This document shows, one piece after another, positions 26,550 to 35,279 of a stretch of 64,000 nucleotides of DNA (position 1 is its first letter; each line of letters begins with the position of its first letter). Below the pieces are notes generated by a model. It saw nothing but the letters and a program-made list of their open reading frames with translations. It made no database searches and had not been told where the DNA came from. A program made the translations under genes and the position numbers. The stretch is from contig NZ_CP177357.1 of the NCBI RefSeq assembly GCF_046845755.1, forward strand, positions 1,488,001 through 1,552,000, read 5' to 3'. The stretch is from Rubrivirga sp046845755 (GTDB taxonomy: Bacteria > Bacteroidota > Rhodothermia > Rhodothermales > Rubricoccaceae).

Positions 26550-26634
26550 GTGTTGCGTGTTCGTGTTGCGTGACTTGGCGAAAGGTCGGTGCGTGTCGCG
26601 TCGGCGTGGTCAACACGCAGTACGCAACACGCTA
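26550..26634. repeat. imperfect inverted 7-mer repeat between groES and groEL
   Basis: GTGTTGCGTGTTCGTGTTGC (26550-26569) is opposed by CAACACGCAGTACGCAACAC (26611-26630), each made of near 7-bp units. The arms could pair in the groESL mRNA between the two coding regions. It may be a relic of dispersed repeats or a processing or translation-tuning structure. Confidence 0.55.
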
Positions 26635-26641
26635 CAGGCTT

Positions 26642-26935
<294 letters not shown>

Positions 26936-26990
26936 GGTAGGGGGGAGGGTGGGTCGGAAAAGAGCGGGCGAGGGTGCCCGGCGGGAGAGA

Positions 26991-27017
26991 TTAGCACTCT
27001 CCCTGTCAGAGTGCTAG
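26991..27017 (-). promoter_or_regulatory. CIRCE operator (HrcA binding site)
   Basis: TTAGCACTC, nine bases, then GAGTGCTAG: the CIRCE inverted repeat with one change from the consensus TTAGCACTC-N9-GAGTGCTAA. It is upstream of groES. HrcA repressor, encoded elsewhere, would bind here and release on heat shock (established for this element in other bacteria). Confidence 0.95.
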
Positions 27018-27103
27018 GGTCTTACCAGGGATCCTCCCCGGGGGTCCCGGGCGCTCTGTTAAGACGACGTGAGCCGGCCGCATCTCTGGGCGCTGATGCT
27101 CCG

Positions 27104-27111
27104 TAGGTTTC
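27104..27111 (+). promoter_or_regulatory. -7-like element for the DUF2085 gene
   Basis: TAGGTTTC ends only 3 bp before the ATG at 27115. If it is a real -7 box, the transcript would start at or near the start codon and be leaderless. Confidence 0.45.
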
Positions 27112-27114
27112 CGC

Positions 27115-27600
27115 ATGGCAATCCCACCCCTTCGGATTGGATGGGTCGTCGCGCTCAGCGTGTCGGCCGGGCTCGGGGCCGTGGCCGTGGCGGCGCCCGT
27201 GGTCGGCGGCGAGGCCGGCCACTGGATGCACGCCGCCTTCTCGAGTGTGTGCCACCAGCTGGCGGACCGTTCGCCCCACGTCGCGGGTGGCCCCATCGCC
27301 CTGTGCCACCGCTGCTCGGGGATCCTCGGCGGCCTGGTCCTCGGCCTGGCCGCGGCTCCGCTCCTCGGCCGGTCCCTTCTGGCGGCGACCACGACCCGCG
27401 CACAAGGCGTGTGGTTGGTGCTGGCGGTCCTCCCGACAGCCCTCGACTGGGCGCTTGGCACCTCGGGGCTTTGGGCGAATACGCCCGCCTCGCGCACGCT
27501 CACCGGCGCCGTGTTCGGCCTCGTCGCCGGCGGGGTGCTCGCTGCCAACCTGCTCACCGCCCGCCCCGCGCGGGCTCCCGCTCTCACCCCCACGTTGTGA
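27115..27600 (+). CDS. DUF2085 family membrane protein
   Basis: 161 aa with four hydrophobic segments. The family Cys/His motif is clear: C46-H47-Q48 ... C64-H65-R66-C67 in SSVCHQLADRSPH and ALCHRCSGI, suggesting metal or heme binding at the membrane. Function is unknown in the literature I know. It overlaps the next gene by 1 bp (TGATG). Confidence 0.85.
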   Translation: MAIPPLRIGWVVALSVSAGLGAVAVAAPVVGGEAGHWMHAAFSSVCHQLADRSPHVAGGPIALCHRCSGILGGLVLGLAAAPLLGRSLLAATTTRAQGVWLVLAVLPTALDWALGTSGLWANTPASRTLTGAVFGLVAGGVLAANLLTARPARAPALTPTL

Positions 27601-28115
27601 TGCAACCCAAGGCTCCCTCCATCGTCCTCGGCGCGGCCGTGTACGCCGTCGCCGCCCTCATCGTCGGCTTTTTCGCCATCAACGCCAGCGGCTCCGCCCA
27701 GTATCTGACGGGCGTGTTGTGCTGCCTCGCAGCCATCGCAGGGCCTGCCGTGGCGGTCTGGCACTACACGTCCACCCACCACGTGACCGTCCCCGCCGGG
27801 ACGGGGGCTGGGCTCGGCGCGGCGGCGATCGTCATCGGCGGCCTCGTGAGCTATGGGATTACCAAGGTGCTCCAGGCGGTCAACGTGTACCCGTCGGACG
27901 CCGAGATGATGGACCGCCAGCGGGACCAGCTCATCGCGCAGGGCCTGGAGCCCGAGATGGTCGAGCAGTCGATGCAGATGGGCGAGATGATGCAGGGCAT
28001 CGGCGGGGCGCTCATCAACCTGGTGATCGCGGCGATCATCGGCGCAATTGCCGGCGCGGTCGCGGCGTCCGTGTTCAAGCGCGGCCCGGCCGGCGATACG
28101 CTCGACCCGATCTAG
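27600..28115 (+). CDS. DUF4199-like membrane protein
   Basis: 171 aa, about four membrane helices. Between helices 3 and 4 lies a charged, Met-rich segment (AEMMDRQRDQLIAQGLEPEMVEQSMQMGEMMQGIG), the pattern seen in DUF4199 proteins of Bacteroidota. Function unknown. It is translationally coupled to the DUF2085 gene and ends 4 bp from the convergent next gene. Confidence 0.75.
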   Translation: MQPKAPSIVLGAAVYAVAALIVGFFAINASGSAQYLTGVLCCLAAIAGPAVAVWHYTSTHHVTVPAGTGAGLGAAAIVIGGLVSYGITKVLQAVNVYPSDAEMMDRQRDQLIAQGLEPEMVEQSMQMGEMMQGIGGALINLVIAAIIGAIAGAVAASVFKRGPAGDTLDPI

Positions 28116-28119
28116 TGGA

Positions 28120-28707
28120 TCAGCTGCGGCGGTCTCGTCGGAGGCCGCCCCGCTTTCCGAAGACGGTCTGCAGTACGAAGGCGTCGCGCGCGGCGGCCGG
28201 GTCGCTCAAGCGGTCGTTCCAGCTGGTCCCGTCGGGCTCCTGCCGTGTCTTGCGGCGGAGCTTGTGCGGGTCGTAGTCGAGGGGGCGGAGCGCAGGCTCG
28301 GTGAACGCGGGCGCGCGCTCAAAGCTCTCTTCGGAGTACGGGTTCTCGATCCCGAACCCGTGCGCGTCGTGGTCGAACGAGCCCATGACGCCCGAGAACT
28401 CGGACCCCAGCGCCGTGACTGGCCGGTCGACGACCGGCGCGGCAGGCACGATTGGCTCGGGCTCGGGAGGCGCGATGGGCTCGACCGCCGCCTCGGTCTC
28501 GACGCCGCCCGCTTGCGCCAGCGACTCTTCGAGGTTGGCCAGGAAGGCCTCGAACGGCGTCGGGCCCTGCGTCGAGCCCTCGGGGCCCGACTCGCTGACG
28601 AGGGGCGTTTGGGCGGCCTGCTTGCGCTGTTGGGCCTTGCGGCGGCTCGCCAGCAGGTAGTACGCCCCGACAAAGAGCAGGGGGAGGAGTTCGATGATCG
28701 CGTCCAC
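28120..28707 (-). CDS. hypothetical protein with one N-terminal membrane helix
   Basis: 195 aa. No ATG fits; a GTG at 28707 gives a protein beginning DAIIELLPLLFVGAYYLLASRRKAQQRK, a single membrane anchor followed by a basic stop-transfer segment. The rest is low-complexity, rich in Pro, Glu and Ala, followed by a conserved-looking C-terminal block (ALRPLDYDPHKLRRKTR and DRLSDPAAARDAFVLQTVFGKRGGL) with a Tyr-Asp-Pro-His motif. No family is recognised. Confidence 0.6.
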   Translation of the reverse strand: MDAIIELLPLLFVGAYYLLASRRKAQQRKQAAQTPLVSESGPEGSTQGPTPFEAFLANLEESLAQAGGVETEAAVEPIAPPEPEPIVPAAPVVDRPVTALGSEFSGVMGSFDHDAHGFGIENPYSEESFERAPAFTEPALRPLDYDPHKLRRKTRQEPDGTSWNDRLSDPAAARDAFVLQTVFGKRGGLRRDRRS

Positions 28708-28772
28708 GGGTCCGGGCTGGCGTGCCCCGAACGTACGCCGCGCGTCCGGACGAGATGCAGGCGCGGGCGGTC

Positions 28773-29918
28773 CTACAGCAGGCGCGGCGCGCGGGCCTCC
28801 TCGCGGAGAGCCTCGATCACGTGCCGGTTCGCGCGCGGGAACGCGTAGTCGTCGAGGTCGGCGACGGACACCCACGCCCAGGGCTCGCCCGTCTCCGTCG
28901 ACGGCTCGCCGGAGAGGTGCGTGCAGCGGAGGGCGTGCATCGTGATCTGGAAGTGCGAGTACGCGTGGTCGACGATTGCGACGGGCCGGCCGACCTCGAC
29001 CCTAATCCCCAACTCCTCGGCGATCTCGCGAGAACACGCCTCCTCGATCGACTCGCCCGCCTCGACCTTGCCGCCCGGAAACTCCCACAGCCCGCCCAGC
29101 ATGGCGTCCTCGGGTCGGCGCTGGATGAGCACGCGGCCGGCCGCGTCGAAGACGAGCCCTGCGGCGATCGTGTGGTGCGGGACGGCCTTGCGCTTGGAGA
29201 CGACGGGGAACGCCTCGGGCTGGCCTGTGGCCGCCGCGCGGCAGACGGGTCGGAGCGGGCACCGCGGGCACGCGGGCTGGCGCGGCGTGCACAGCGTCGC
29301 CCCGAGCTCCATCACGGCTTCGTTCCACCGGCCCGGTCGCTCGCGGTCGAGGAGTTTGTCGGCGAGGCGCTGGAGGGCCGCCCGTGTCTTGCCCGCCCGA
29401 GCGTCGGCCTCGACGGCGAAGACGCGCGCCAGCACCCGGATCACGTTCCCGTCGAGGACGGCCAGCGGCGTGTCGAAGGAGAGCGACAGGACGGCGGCCG
29501 CCGTGTATGGGCCGACGCCGGGGAGCGCGCGGAAGGCGTCGGAGTCCGACGGGATCACGCCGTCGTGCTCGGCGACGACGACGCCGGCGGCGCGGTGCAG
29601 ATTCCGGGCGCGCGAGTAGTAGCCGAGCCCCTCCCACAACTTGAGCACGTCGTCAATCGGCGCGGCCGCCAGCGTGGCGACGTCGGGGAAGCGGGCGATG
29701 AACCGCCGGAAGTACGGAGTCGCGGTGTCGACGCGGGTCTGCTGGAGCATGACCTCCGAGACCCAGACGCGGTACGGGTCGCGGCGGCCGTCGGGCCCGG
29801 ATTCGCGCCAGGGCATCGGGCGCCGAGCGCCGTCGAACCACGCGGGGAGCGCGTCGCGAAACGCGGCCCGGTCGGCGGTCGTGACGGCCTCGACGAGCGC
29901 GTCTCCCAACTCGGCCAT
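28773..29918 (-). CDS. mutY: A/G-specific adenine DNA glycosylase MutY
   Basis: 381 aa. Removes adenine mispaired with 8-oxoguanine. Catalytic Glu55 is in SEVMLQQTR; the helix-hairpin-helix LPGVGPYTAAAVLSLSF is followed by LDGNVIRV with the catalytic Asp. The 4Fe-4S cluster has C-x6-C-x2-C-x5-C spacing (CTPRQPACPRCPLRPVC). The C-terminal Nudix-like domain retains GGKVEAGESIEEACSREIAEELGI, which recognises 8-oxoG. A small exported-protein gene ends 1 bp before its start, so the two probably share a transcript. Confidence 0.97.
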   Translation of the reverse strand: MAELGDALVEAVTTADRAAFRDALPAWFDGARRPMPWRESGPDGRRDPYRVWVSEVMLQQTRVDTATPYFRRFIARFPDVATLAAAPIDDVLKLWEGLGYYSRARNLHRAAGVVVAEHDGVIPSDSDAFRALPGVGPYTAAAVLSLSFDTPLAVLDGNVIRVLARVFAVEADARAGKTRAALQRLADKLLDRERPGRWNEAVMELGATLCTPRQPACPRCPLRPVCRAAATGQPEAFPVVSKRKAVPHHTIAAGLVFDAAGRVLIQRRPEDAMLGGLWEFPGGKVEAGESIEEACSREIAEELGIRVEVGRPVAIVDHAYSHFQITMHALRCTHLSGEPSTETGEPWAWVSVADLDDYAFPRANRHVIEALREEARAPRLL

Positions 29919-29919
29919 G

Positions 29920-30279
29920 CTACCCCGTGATGTCGACCAACAGCACCACGGACTCTGGCGCCCGGCCGGGCATGATCCGCCGCAGGCGGACCGGGAGCGC
30001 GCCGCGCTCGCGCGCCAGCGTCCGCCACATGAACGAGCGGTCGACGAGCCACGACAGCGCCGGGGCCTCCTCGACCTCGTACGTCACGGCCATCCCGCTC
30101 ATCCGCGAGGGCAGCGCGACGATCAGCGTCTCGCCAGCGCGGACGGAATACCGCAGCGTGTCGGCGGCGGGGCGATCTTGGACCTGCGGGTACCGCGTCG
30201 CGGAGTCACCCGTTTGGGCGGACACGCCCGGCGCGAGGCCGAGCAGGAGGGCGACGAGACCCAGACGACATGCAGACAC
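29920..30279 (-). CDS. small exported protein of unknown function
   Basis: 119 aa, GTG start at 30279, signal peptide CRLGLVALLLGLAPGVSAQ. The mature part (LRYSVRAGETLIVALPSRMSGMAVTYEVEEAPALSWLVDRSFMWRT) is beta-rich, perhaps an Ig-like or cell-wall-associated fold; no family is recognised. It is followed by mutY with a 1-bp gap. Its start codon overlaps the start of the divergent BamA-like gene by 10 bp, so neither gene has a separate 5' region. Confidence 0.65.
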   Translation of the reverse strand: MSACRLGLVALLLGLAPGVSAQTGDSATRYPQVQDRPAADTLRYSVRAGETLIVALPSRMSGMAVTYEVEEAPALSWLVDRSFMWRTLARERGALPVRLRRIMPGRAPESVVLLVDITG

Positions 30280-31922
30280 AGCCTACGGGGGGAGCGGACC
30301 GCAAGGTAGCCCTCGCCATCGCTGTGCTCGCGCTCGCGGCGACGGGCGCGGCCCAGACGGTCGCCGTCGCGGCCGACACGACGCTGCGGCTGGCGGCCCC
30401 GGTCGCGGACGTGGCCGACGCGCTCGCGGCCCAGGGCTACCTCGTCGCCCGCGTCGACTCGGCCCGCGCCGACACGGCGTTCGTGACGCTGGGCGAGCGG
30501 GCGGTCGTCCGGCGGTTCGAGGTCGTCGGCGCGGCGTCGGTGCCGCTCACATGGACGGTCGAGGCTGGGGCGCCGTTCTCGTCGGCCCGGCTGGCGGCCG
30601 ACCTCGACGCGGCGGCGGCGCGGTACGCGAGCGCCGGGTTCGGCGACGCCCGGCTCGTGCCCGCCGTCGAGGCCGCCGACGGCGGGCGGGCCGTTGACGT
30701 CACCGTGCAGGTGACCGAGGGCGCCCCGGGCGAGGTCGTCGGGGTCGAGCTGGCCGGAGCCCGGTCGCCGGCTCGCGCATTCGCCTCGCGCCGGGCCGGG
30801 CTGACCGAGCCGACGCCGCTGGCGGCCGTCGACCTCGACGCGCTCCGCCAGCGGCTCGACGCGACCGGCTTGTACGCCGAGGTCGGCGTCCCGGTCGTCG
30901 CGCGCGATGCGGCCGGCGACTTGGTCGTTCAGGTCCCCGTCGTCGACGCCCCGCCGGGCGCCGTCGACGTGGTGCTCGGCTACCTCCCGCCGGGGCCCAG
31001 CGGCTCCGGCAGCGTCGTGGGCCGGGGCCGCGTCGACCTCCGAAACCCGTTCGGCGGGGGCCGCGCGCTGTCGGTCGAGCTCGAGCGGACGCCCGGGCTG
31101 GCGTCGTCCTTCCGCGTCGCCGCCAGCGACCCGTTCGTGCTCGGCACGCCGATCGGCGCCGGGCTCGCCTTCGACGGCGACGCCCGCGACTCGACGTTCG
31201 CGCGCCAGCGGCTGGCGGGGTCGCTCATCTACGCCGTCGACCCCGGGCTCGACCTCGTCGCGAGCGTCGCCGGCGAGCAGGTCCGCCCCGGGACGTACGG
31301 CGCCGGGCTCGTCGACGGCCGCCCCCGCGTCCGGCGCACCGACGACGTGCTGTTTGGGCTGGGCGTCGTCCTCCGCCGTCTGGACCGCGCGCGGAATCCG
31401 CGCCGGGGCGTCGAGGCGAGCGTCTTCGCCGAGCAGGCGCGCCGCGCCAGCGAGACGTTCGAGGCGCCCGGGGGGCGCCGCCGCCTGACCGTCCGCGGTC
31501 GGGGGTACGTCCCCACGCTCGCGCGCCAGACCCTCGTCCTCGGGCTCGACGCGACGGTCACGCAGCAGGCGACGGGGCCCGACGGCTTGGTCGACGAGGG
31601 CGACCTCGTCCGCGTCGGCGGCGCGGCCCGGTTCCGGGGCTACGACGAGGACGCCTTCCTGGCCCGGAGCTACGTCCGGGGGATCGCCGAGTACCGGGTC
31701 CTCTTCGACGCCGCCTCGTTTGCCTTCGCCTTCGTCGACGCCGGCGGCTTGGATCGCCCGGCCGTCCCCGGCTTCGCCGCCGAGCGGCGCGGCCTGCTCG
31801 GCTACGGCGCCGGCCTGCGCGTGACGACGGCGCTGGGGTTGGCGACGGTGTCGTACGCCCTCAACCCCGACCTCGGCATCGGTCGGGGCAAGGTCCATGT
31901 CGGGCTCGCAGTCGGCTTGTGA
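30270..31922 (+). CDS. BamA/TamA-like outer membrane protein (Omp85 superfamily)
   Basis: 550 aa with a signal peptide (residues about 12-29). One or two POTRA-like domains occupy about 40-200 (GERAVVRRFEVVGAASVPLTW...AAAARYASAGFGDARLVP...DVTVQVTEGAPGEVVGVELAG), followed by a barrel of about 16 strands ending TVSYALNPDLGIGRGKVHVGLAVGL. Omp85 proteins insert or export proteins or lipids at the outer membrane. It is shorter than BamA, and the last residue is Leu rather than the usual aromatic, so TamA-like or a lineage-specific paralogue is more likely than the main BamA. Confidence 0.8.
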   Translation: MQTQPTGGADRKVALAIAVLALAATGAAQTVAVAADTTLRLAAPVADVADALAAQGYLVARVDSARADTAFVTLGERAVVRRFEVVGAASVPLTWTVEAGAPFSSARLAADLDAAAARYASAGFGDARLVPAVEAADGGRAVDVTVQVTEGAPGEVVGVELAGARSPARAFASRRAGLTEPTPLAAVDLDALRQRLDATGLYAEVGVPVVARDAAGDLVVQVPVVDAPPGAVDVVLGYLPPGPSGSGSVVGRGRVDLRNPFGGGRALSVELERTPGLASSFRVAASDPFVLGTPIGAGLAFDGDARDSTFARQRLAGSLIYAVDPGLDLVASVAGEQVRPGTYGAGLVDGRPRVRRTDDVLFGLGVVLRRLDRARNPRRGVEASVFAEQARRASETFEAPGGRRRLTVRGRGYVPTLARQTLVLGLDATVTQQATGPDGLVDEGDLVRVGGAARFRGYDEDAFLARSYVRGIAEYRVLFDAASFAFAFVDAGGLDRPAVPGFAAERRGLLGYGAGLRVTTALGLATVSYALNPDLGIGRGKVHVGLAVGL

Positions 31923-32174
31923 TCAGCCCTCGACGTCGTCCGTCGAGTCCGCCAGCCAGTCGACGCCCGAGGCTTCGGCGCAGTGGTCGCAGCAAAAGAT
32001 GCGGTCGCCGTCCTCCAGACCGTGGCCGAGGACGCGGACGCCGCAATGCTCGCACGACGGGGCGATCTGGTGGGCGGCGCACTCGATGGAGTCGAACGTC
32101 ATCGTTTCGCCGGAGGCGAGGGTGACGGTAAAGGCGCGGTCGTAGTCGTTGCCGCAGGTGTCGCAGACGGGCAT
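31923..32174 (-). CDS. zinc-ribbon protein of unknown function
   Basis: 83 aa with four CxxC-type pairs: CDTCGND at the N-terminus, CEHCG in the middle, and CCDHC near the end, plus a lone ECAAH. This suggests at least two zinc sites, similar to small prokaryotic metallothionein-like or treble-clef proteins. From memory similar short proteins are common in this lineage and in Actinobacteria. Cytoplasmic; role unknown. Its stop abuts the stop of the BamA-like gene with no gap. Confidence 0.8.
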   Translation of the reverse strand: MPVCDTCGNDYDRAFTVTLASGETMTFDSIECAAHQIAPSCEHCGVRVLGHGLEDGDRIFCCDHCAEASGVDWLADSTDDVEG

Positions 32175-32230
32175 GGGAGAAGGGGGGAGGGAGACCTGCC
32201 AACGGCGCCCGGGGCATCCGGTTCGGCCGG

Positions 32231-32238
32231 TAGCTTGC
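32231..32238 (+). promoter_or_regulatory. -7-like element for rsmB
   Basis: TAGCTTGC ends 3 bp before the rsmB ATG at 32242. The same eight bases precede the HerA-like gene. A start site at the usual distance would give a leaderless or nearly leaderless message. Confidence 0.5.
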
Positions 32239-32241
32239 GGG

Positions 32242-33540
32242 ATGACCGATGCCCGCGTCCTCGCCGTCCAGCGCCTCCTCCGCGTCGAGGACGACGGCGC
32301 CCACGTCGCCCGGCTCGCCGACGGCGCCAGCAGCCCCGAGGTCTCCCGCCGCGCCGTCGACTACGTCTCGGGCGTCACGCGCCAGAAGCGGTACCTCGAC
32401 TTCCTGATCGGGAAGTTCTACAAGGGCCGGCTGGGCGACCTCGACCCCGAGCTGCTTCAGGTCCTGCGGATCGGGGCCTACGACCTGGTCGTCCGCGAGG
32501 TCGCCCCGCATGCGGCCGTCAACGAGGCCGTCGAGACGGCGAAGGCGCTGCTGCACCGGGGCGCGGCGGGCGTGGCGAACGGCGTGCTCCGCGCGCTCGA
32601 CCGAGCGCGGCAGTTTGGGAGCCTGCCCGAGCCCGTCGGCAAGGACCCCGCGGATGCGCTCGCGATCCGGTATTCGCACCCCACGTGGACCGTCCGCCGC
32701 TGGCTGGCGCGGTGGGGAGAGGACGCTACGCGAGCGTTCCTGGAGGCCACGAACACGCGGGGCGGCTACACGATCCGCGCCGTCGACCCGGAGGCGCTGG
32801 CGCCCCGGCTGGCAGAGCTGGGTGTCGAGGCCGAGCGGCTCGATGCGGCGCCCGCCTTTTTCCGCGTCGACCGCCTCCAGCCGATCCTGCGGTCCGGGCT
32901 GATCGAGGAGGGCGCGTGCGCGGTCCAGGACCTCGCGGCCGGGCTCGTGGTCCACGCGCTCGACCCGCAGCCCGGCGAGCGTGTGCTCGACGCCGCCGCG
33001 GCGCCGGGCGGCAAGGCCGTGTACGCCGCGCTGCGGATGGGGGCCGGCGAGGTCGTGGCGCTCGACGTGAGCGAGGCCAAGGCCCGCCTCGTCCGCCAGT
33101 CGGCGGAGCGCCAGGGCGCCGGGATCGTGCGTGCGGCCGTCGGCGACCTGACGACGTGGACCGCCGACGCCCCGTTCGACCGCGTCCTGCTCGACGCGCC
33201 GTGCTCGGGGAGCGGCGTGCTCGCCAAGCGCGCCGACCTCCGCTGGCGCCGGAGCCCGGAGCAACTCGCCGAGCTGGCCGACCTGCAGGACCGGCTGCTC
33301 GCCGCCGCCGCGCGCCACGTCCGCCCAGGCGGGCTCCTGGTGTACTCGACGTGCTCCGTCGAGCCCGAGGAGAACGACGACCGCGTGGCGGCCTTCCTCG
33401 CCAGCCACCCCGGGTTCGCGCTCGAACCGGTCGGCGACCTCGTGCCGGCGTCGTTCCGCGGCGGGCCCGTGTACCGGGCGCTGCCCCACGTGCATGCCAC
33501 CGACGGCGCCTACGCGGCCCGCCTCCGTAATATCCCATGA
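32242..33540 (+). CDS. rsmB: 16S rRNA m5C967 methyltransferase RsmB
   Basis: 432 aa. The N-terminal NusB-like RNA-binding domain (about 1-135, with RRAVDYVSGVTRQKRYLDFLI and NEAVETAKALLHRGAAGVANGVLR) precedes a SAM-dependent methyltransferase domain. SAM loop: LDAAAAPGGKA. Catalytic Cys pair: Cys321 in DAPCSGSG and Cys371 in YSTCSVEPEEN. The chosen ATG follows a promoter-like element; a longer frame upstream has no family match. It overlaps the DinB-family gene by 4 bp. Confidence 0.93.
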   Translation: MTDARVLAVQRLLRVEDDGAHVARLADGASSPEVSRRAVDYVSGVTRQKRYLDFLIGKFYKGRLGDLDPELLQVLRIGAYDLVVREVAPHAAVNEAVETAKALLHRGAAGVANGVLRALDRARQFGSLPEPVGKDPADALAIRYSHPTWTVRRWLARWGEDATRAFLEATNTRGGYTIRAVDPEALAPRLAELGVEAERLDAAPAFFRVDRLQPILRSGLIEEGACAVQDLAAGLVVHALDPQPGERVLDAAAAPGGKAVYAALRMGAGEVVALDVSEAKARLVRQSAERQGAGIVRAAVGDLTTWTADAPFDRVLLDAPCSGSGVLAKRADLRWRRSPEQLAELADLQDRLLAAAARHVRPGGLLVYSTCSVEPEENDDRVAAFLASHPGFALEPVGDLVPASFRGGPVYRALPHVHATDGAYAARLRNIP

Positions 33541-34082
33541 CCGATCTCAAAGCGCCCTTCCTCGACGCCCGCGCCCGGCTGGCGGCGCTGCTGGAGGGCA
33601 TCGACGACGACACGTTCAACGCCAGGCCCGGGCCCGACAAGTGGTCGGCGGCCGAGTGCGTCGTCCACCTCAACAAGATCGCGAAGGGGTACCTGCCGGT
33701 GATGGAGGAGGCCGCCGCCCGGAGCGAGCCCCGCGGCGAGGGCCCGTTCCGGTACGGGTTCGTCGCGCGGAAATTCGTCGACTCGCTCCGCCCCGGCTCG
33801 CGGCCGATCCCGACTGGCGGGCCGATGAAGCCGCCGGCGAGCGAGGGCTTGCGCTCCGACATCGACCGGGACCGCGCGGTCGCCCGGTTCGACGCCGACA
33901 TCGACCGGTACCTGGCCGTCATCGACGCCGCCGAGGGGCTCGACCTGGCCCGGATCAAGATCCGCTCGCCGTTCATGAAGCTCCTCCGGCTCCCGCTCGG
34001 CGCCTTCATCGAGGCCCTGGGCGTCCACGCCGTCCGGCACGTGATGCAGGCCGAGCGGGCCGTCGCTGAGAGGACTGTGTGA
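33537..34082 (+). CDS. DinB superfamily protein
   Basis: 181 aa four-helix protein. KWSAAECVVHLNKI carries the first metal-ligand His, and HAVRHVMQAER near the C-terminus carries the last two, the DinB/YfiT metal triad. Such proteins are often thiol-dependent metalloenzymes (bacillithiol or mycothiol S-transferases). The middle region contains GPMKPPASEG, common in DinB_2 members. It is translationally coupled to rsmB (ATGA overlap). Confidence 0.88.
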   Translation: MTDLKAPFLDARARLAALLEGIDDDTFNARPGPDKWSAAECVVHLNKIAKGYLPVMEEAAARSEPRGEGPFRYGFVARKFVDSLRPGSRPIPTGGPMKPPASEGLRSDIDRDRAVARFDADIDRYLAVIDAAEGLDLARIKIRSPFMKLLRLPLGAFIEALGVHAVRHVMQAERAVAERTV

Positions 34083-34183
34083 GTGCCTTGCCGGGCGCGC
34101 GGCAATGTTCGACCTTGCGACCCGTTGCCCACCCGTTCCCCCCGACGCCTCTGCACGCTGGTACCCCGCTTCTCCCAAGCTCA

Positions 34184-35254
34184 ATGACCTCTGTGCAGGC
34201 CCGTCTGTGGCTCCTCCTCTCGCTCGTCCTGGCCGTCCCGGCCTCGGCGCAAACCGTCACCGGCAAGTACGGCGCCGATTTCCTCGCGTCCGGCGTCGGC
34301 GCCCGCGCCCTCGGGATGGGCGGGGCCTACGTCGCGCATGCGAACGACGTGACCGCCGGGTACTGGAACGTGGCCGGGCTGAACGGCCTGCGGTCCGGTG
34401 AGGCCGCCTACATGCACGCCGAGCGGTTCGACGGCGCCGTGGCCTTCGACTACGCCGCCGTGGCGTACCCGCTCTCGCCGCGCTCGACGGTCGCCGTCTC
34501 GTTCGTCCGCTCGGCCGTCGACGACATCGCGAACACGCTCGACGCCTACGACCCGACCACCGGGCAGATCAACCCGGACAACGTCCAGCTGTTTTCGGCG
34601 GCCGACAACGCGCTGTACGTCTCCTACGCCCGCGGGGTCGGCAGCAAGCTGTCGCTCGGGGCGACGGCCAAGGTGGTTCGCCGCGGCATCGGCGACTTTG
34701 CCGACGCCTGGGGCTACTCGCTCGACCTCGGCGCCCAGCTCGACCTCGGCCGGCTCCAACTCGGCCTCAACGTGCAGGACGCGACGGGCATGATCCAGTC
34801 GTGGTCGGTCGACCAGGCGCGGTTCGAGAGCGTCCCCGAGGAGAGCCGCCCCGAGGGCCTGACCGAGATCGTGCTCCCGCTGGCGCGACTCGGCGCGGCG
34901 ACCGTCCTGCCCCTTTCCGATGACGTCGGCTTCACCGTTGCCGCCGACCTCGACCTCGGGTTCGACGGCCAGCGCGCGAACGTGCTCGACGCCGGCGGCG
35001 TGTCGTTCCGCCCCCGCTTCGGTGGGGAGTTGATGTACCGCGACATCCTGGCGTTCCGCGCCGGCATCGCCGACATCGCCACGAGCGAGGACTTCGGGAC
35101 TCAGATCACGCCGTCCGTCGGGGCTGGTGTGAACCTGGGGCCGCTCGCGATCGATTACGGCTTCGGCGACTTCGGCGGGCTCGCGAGCGAGCTCGGGTTC
35201 GCCCACCGCGTGTCGCTGGCGTACCGCTTTGGTGCCGGCGCCCCGCCGCGCTAG
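34184..35254 (+). CDS. PorV/PorQ-type outer membrane beta-barrel protein
   Basis: 356 aa with a signal peptide (RLWLLLSLVLAVPASAQ). FLASGVGARALGMGGAYVAHANDVTAGYWNVAGL is the signature opening of PorV/PorQ and FadL-like barrels of Bacteroidota: GxRALGMGGAY...ND..A.YWNPAGL. The rest is alternating beta strands. PorV-type proteins act in type IX secretion; many family members are of unknown role, and no other T9SS gene is nearby. The last three bases (TAG) are also the beginning of a promoter-like element for the next gene. Confidence 0.88.
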   Translation: MTSVQARLWLLLSLVLAVPASAQTVTGKYGADFLASGVGARALGMGGAYVAHANDVTAGYWNVAGLNGLRSGEAAYMHAERFDGAVAFDYAAVAYPLSPRSTVAVSFVRSAVDDIANTLDAYDPTTGQINPDNVQLFSAADNALYVSYARGVGSKLSLGATAKVVRRGIGDFADAWGYSLDLGAQLDLGRLQLGLNVQDATGMIQSWSVDQARFESVPEESRPEGLTEIVLPLARLGAATVLPLSDDVGFTVAADLDLGFDGQRANVLDAGGVSFRPRFGGELMYRDILAFRAGIADIATSEDFGTQITPSVGAGVNLGPLAIDYGFGDFGGLASELGFAHRVSLAYRFGAGAPPR

Positions 35255-35259
35255 CTTCC
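35252..35259 (+). promoter_or_regulatory. -7-like element overlapping a stop codon
   Basis: TAGCTTCC, whose TAG is the stop codon of the PorV-like gene. It is 20 bp before the ATG of the TonB-family gene and may allow that gene its own transcription. Confidence 0.4.
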
Positions 35260-35279
35260 GCCGTCCCCCGCCCGCCGCC

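Noticed and set aside
34184..35254. Type IX secretion locus
   Set aside because: Only a PorV/PorQ-type barrel is present; no sprA, porU, gldKLMN or C-terminal T9SS signals are in the window.
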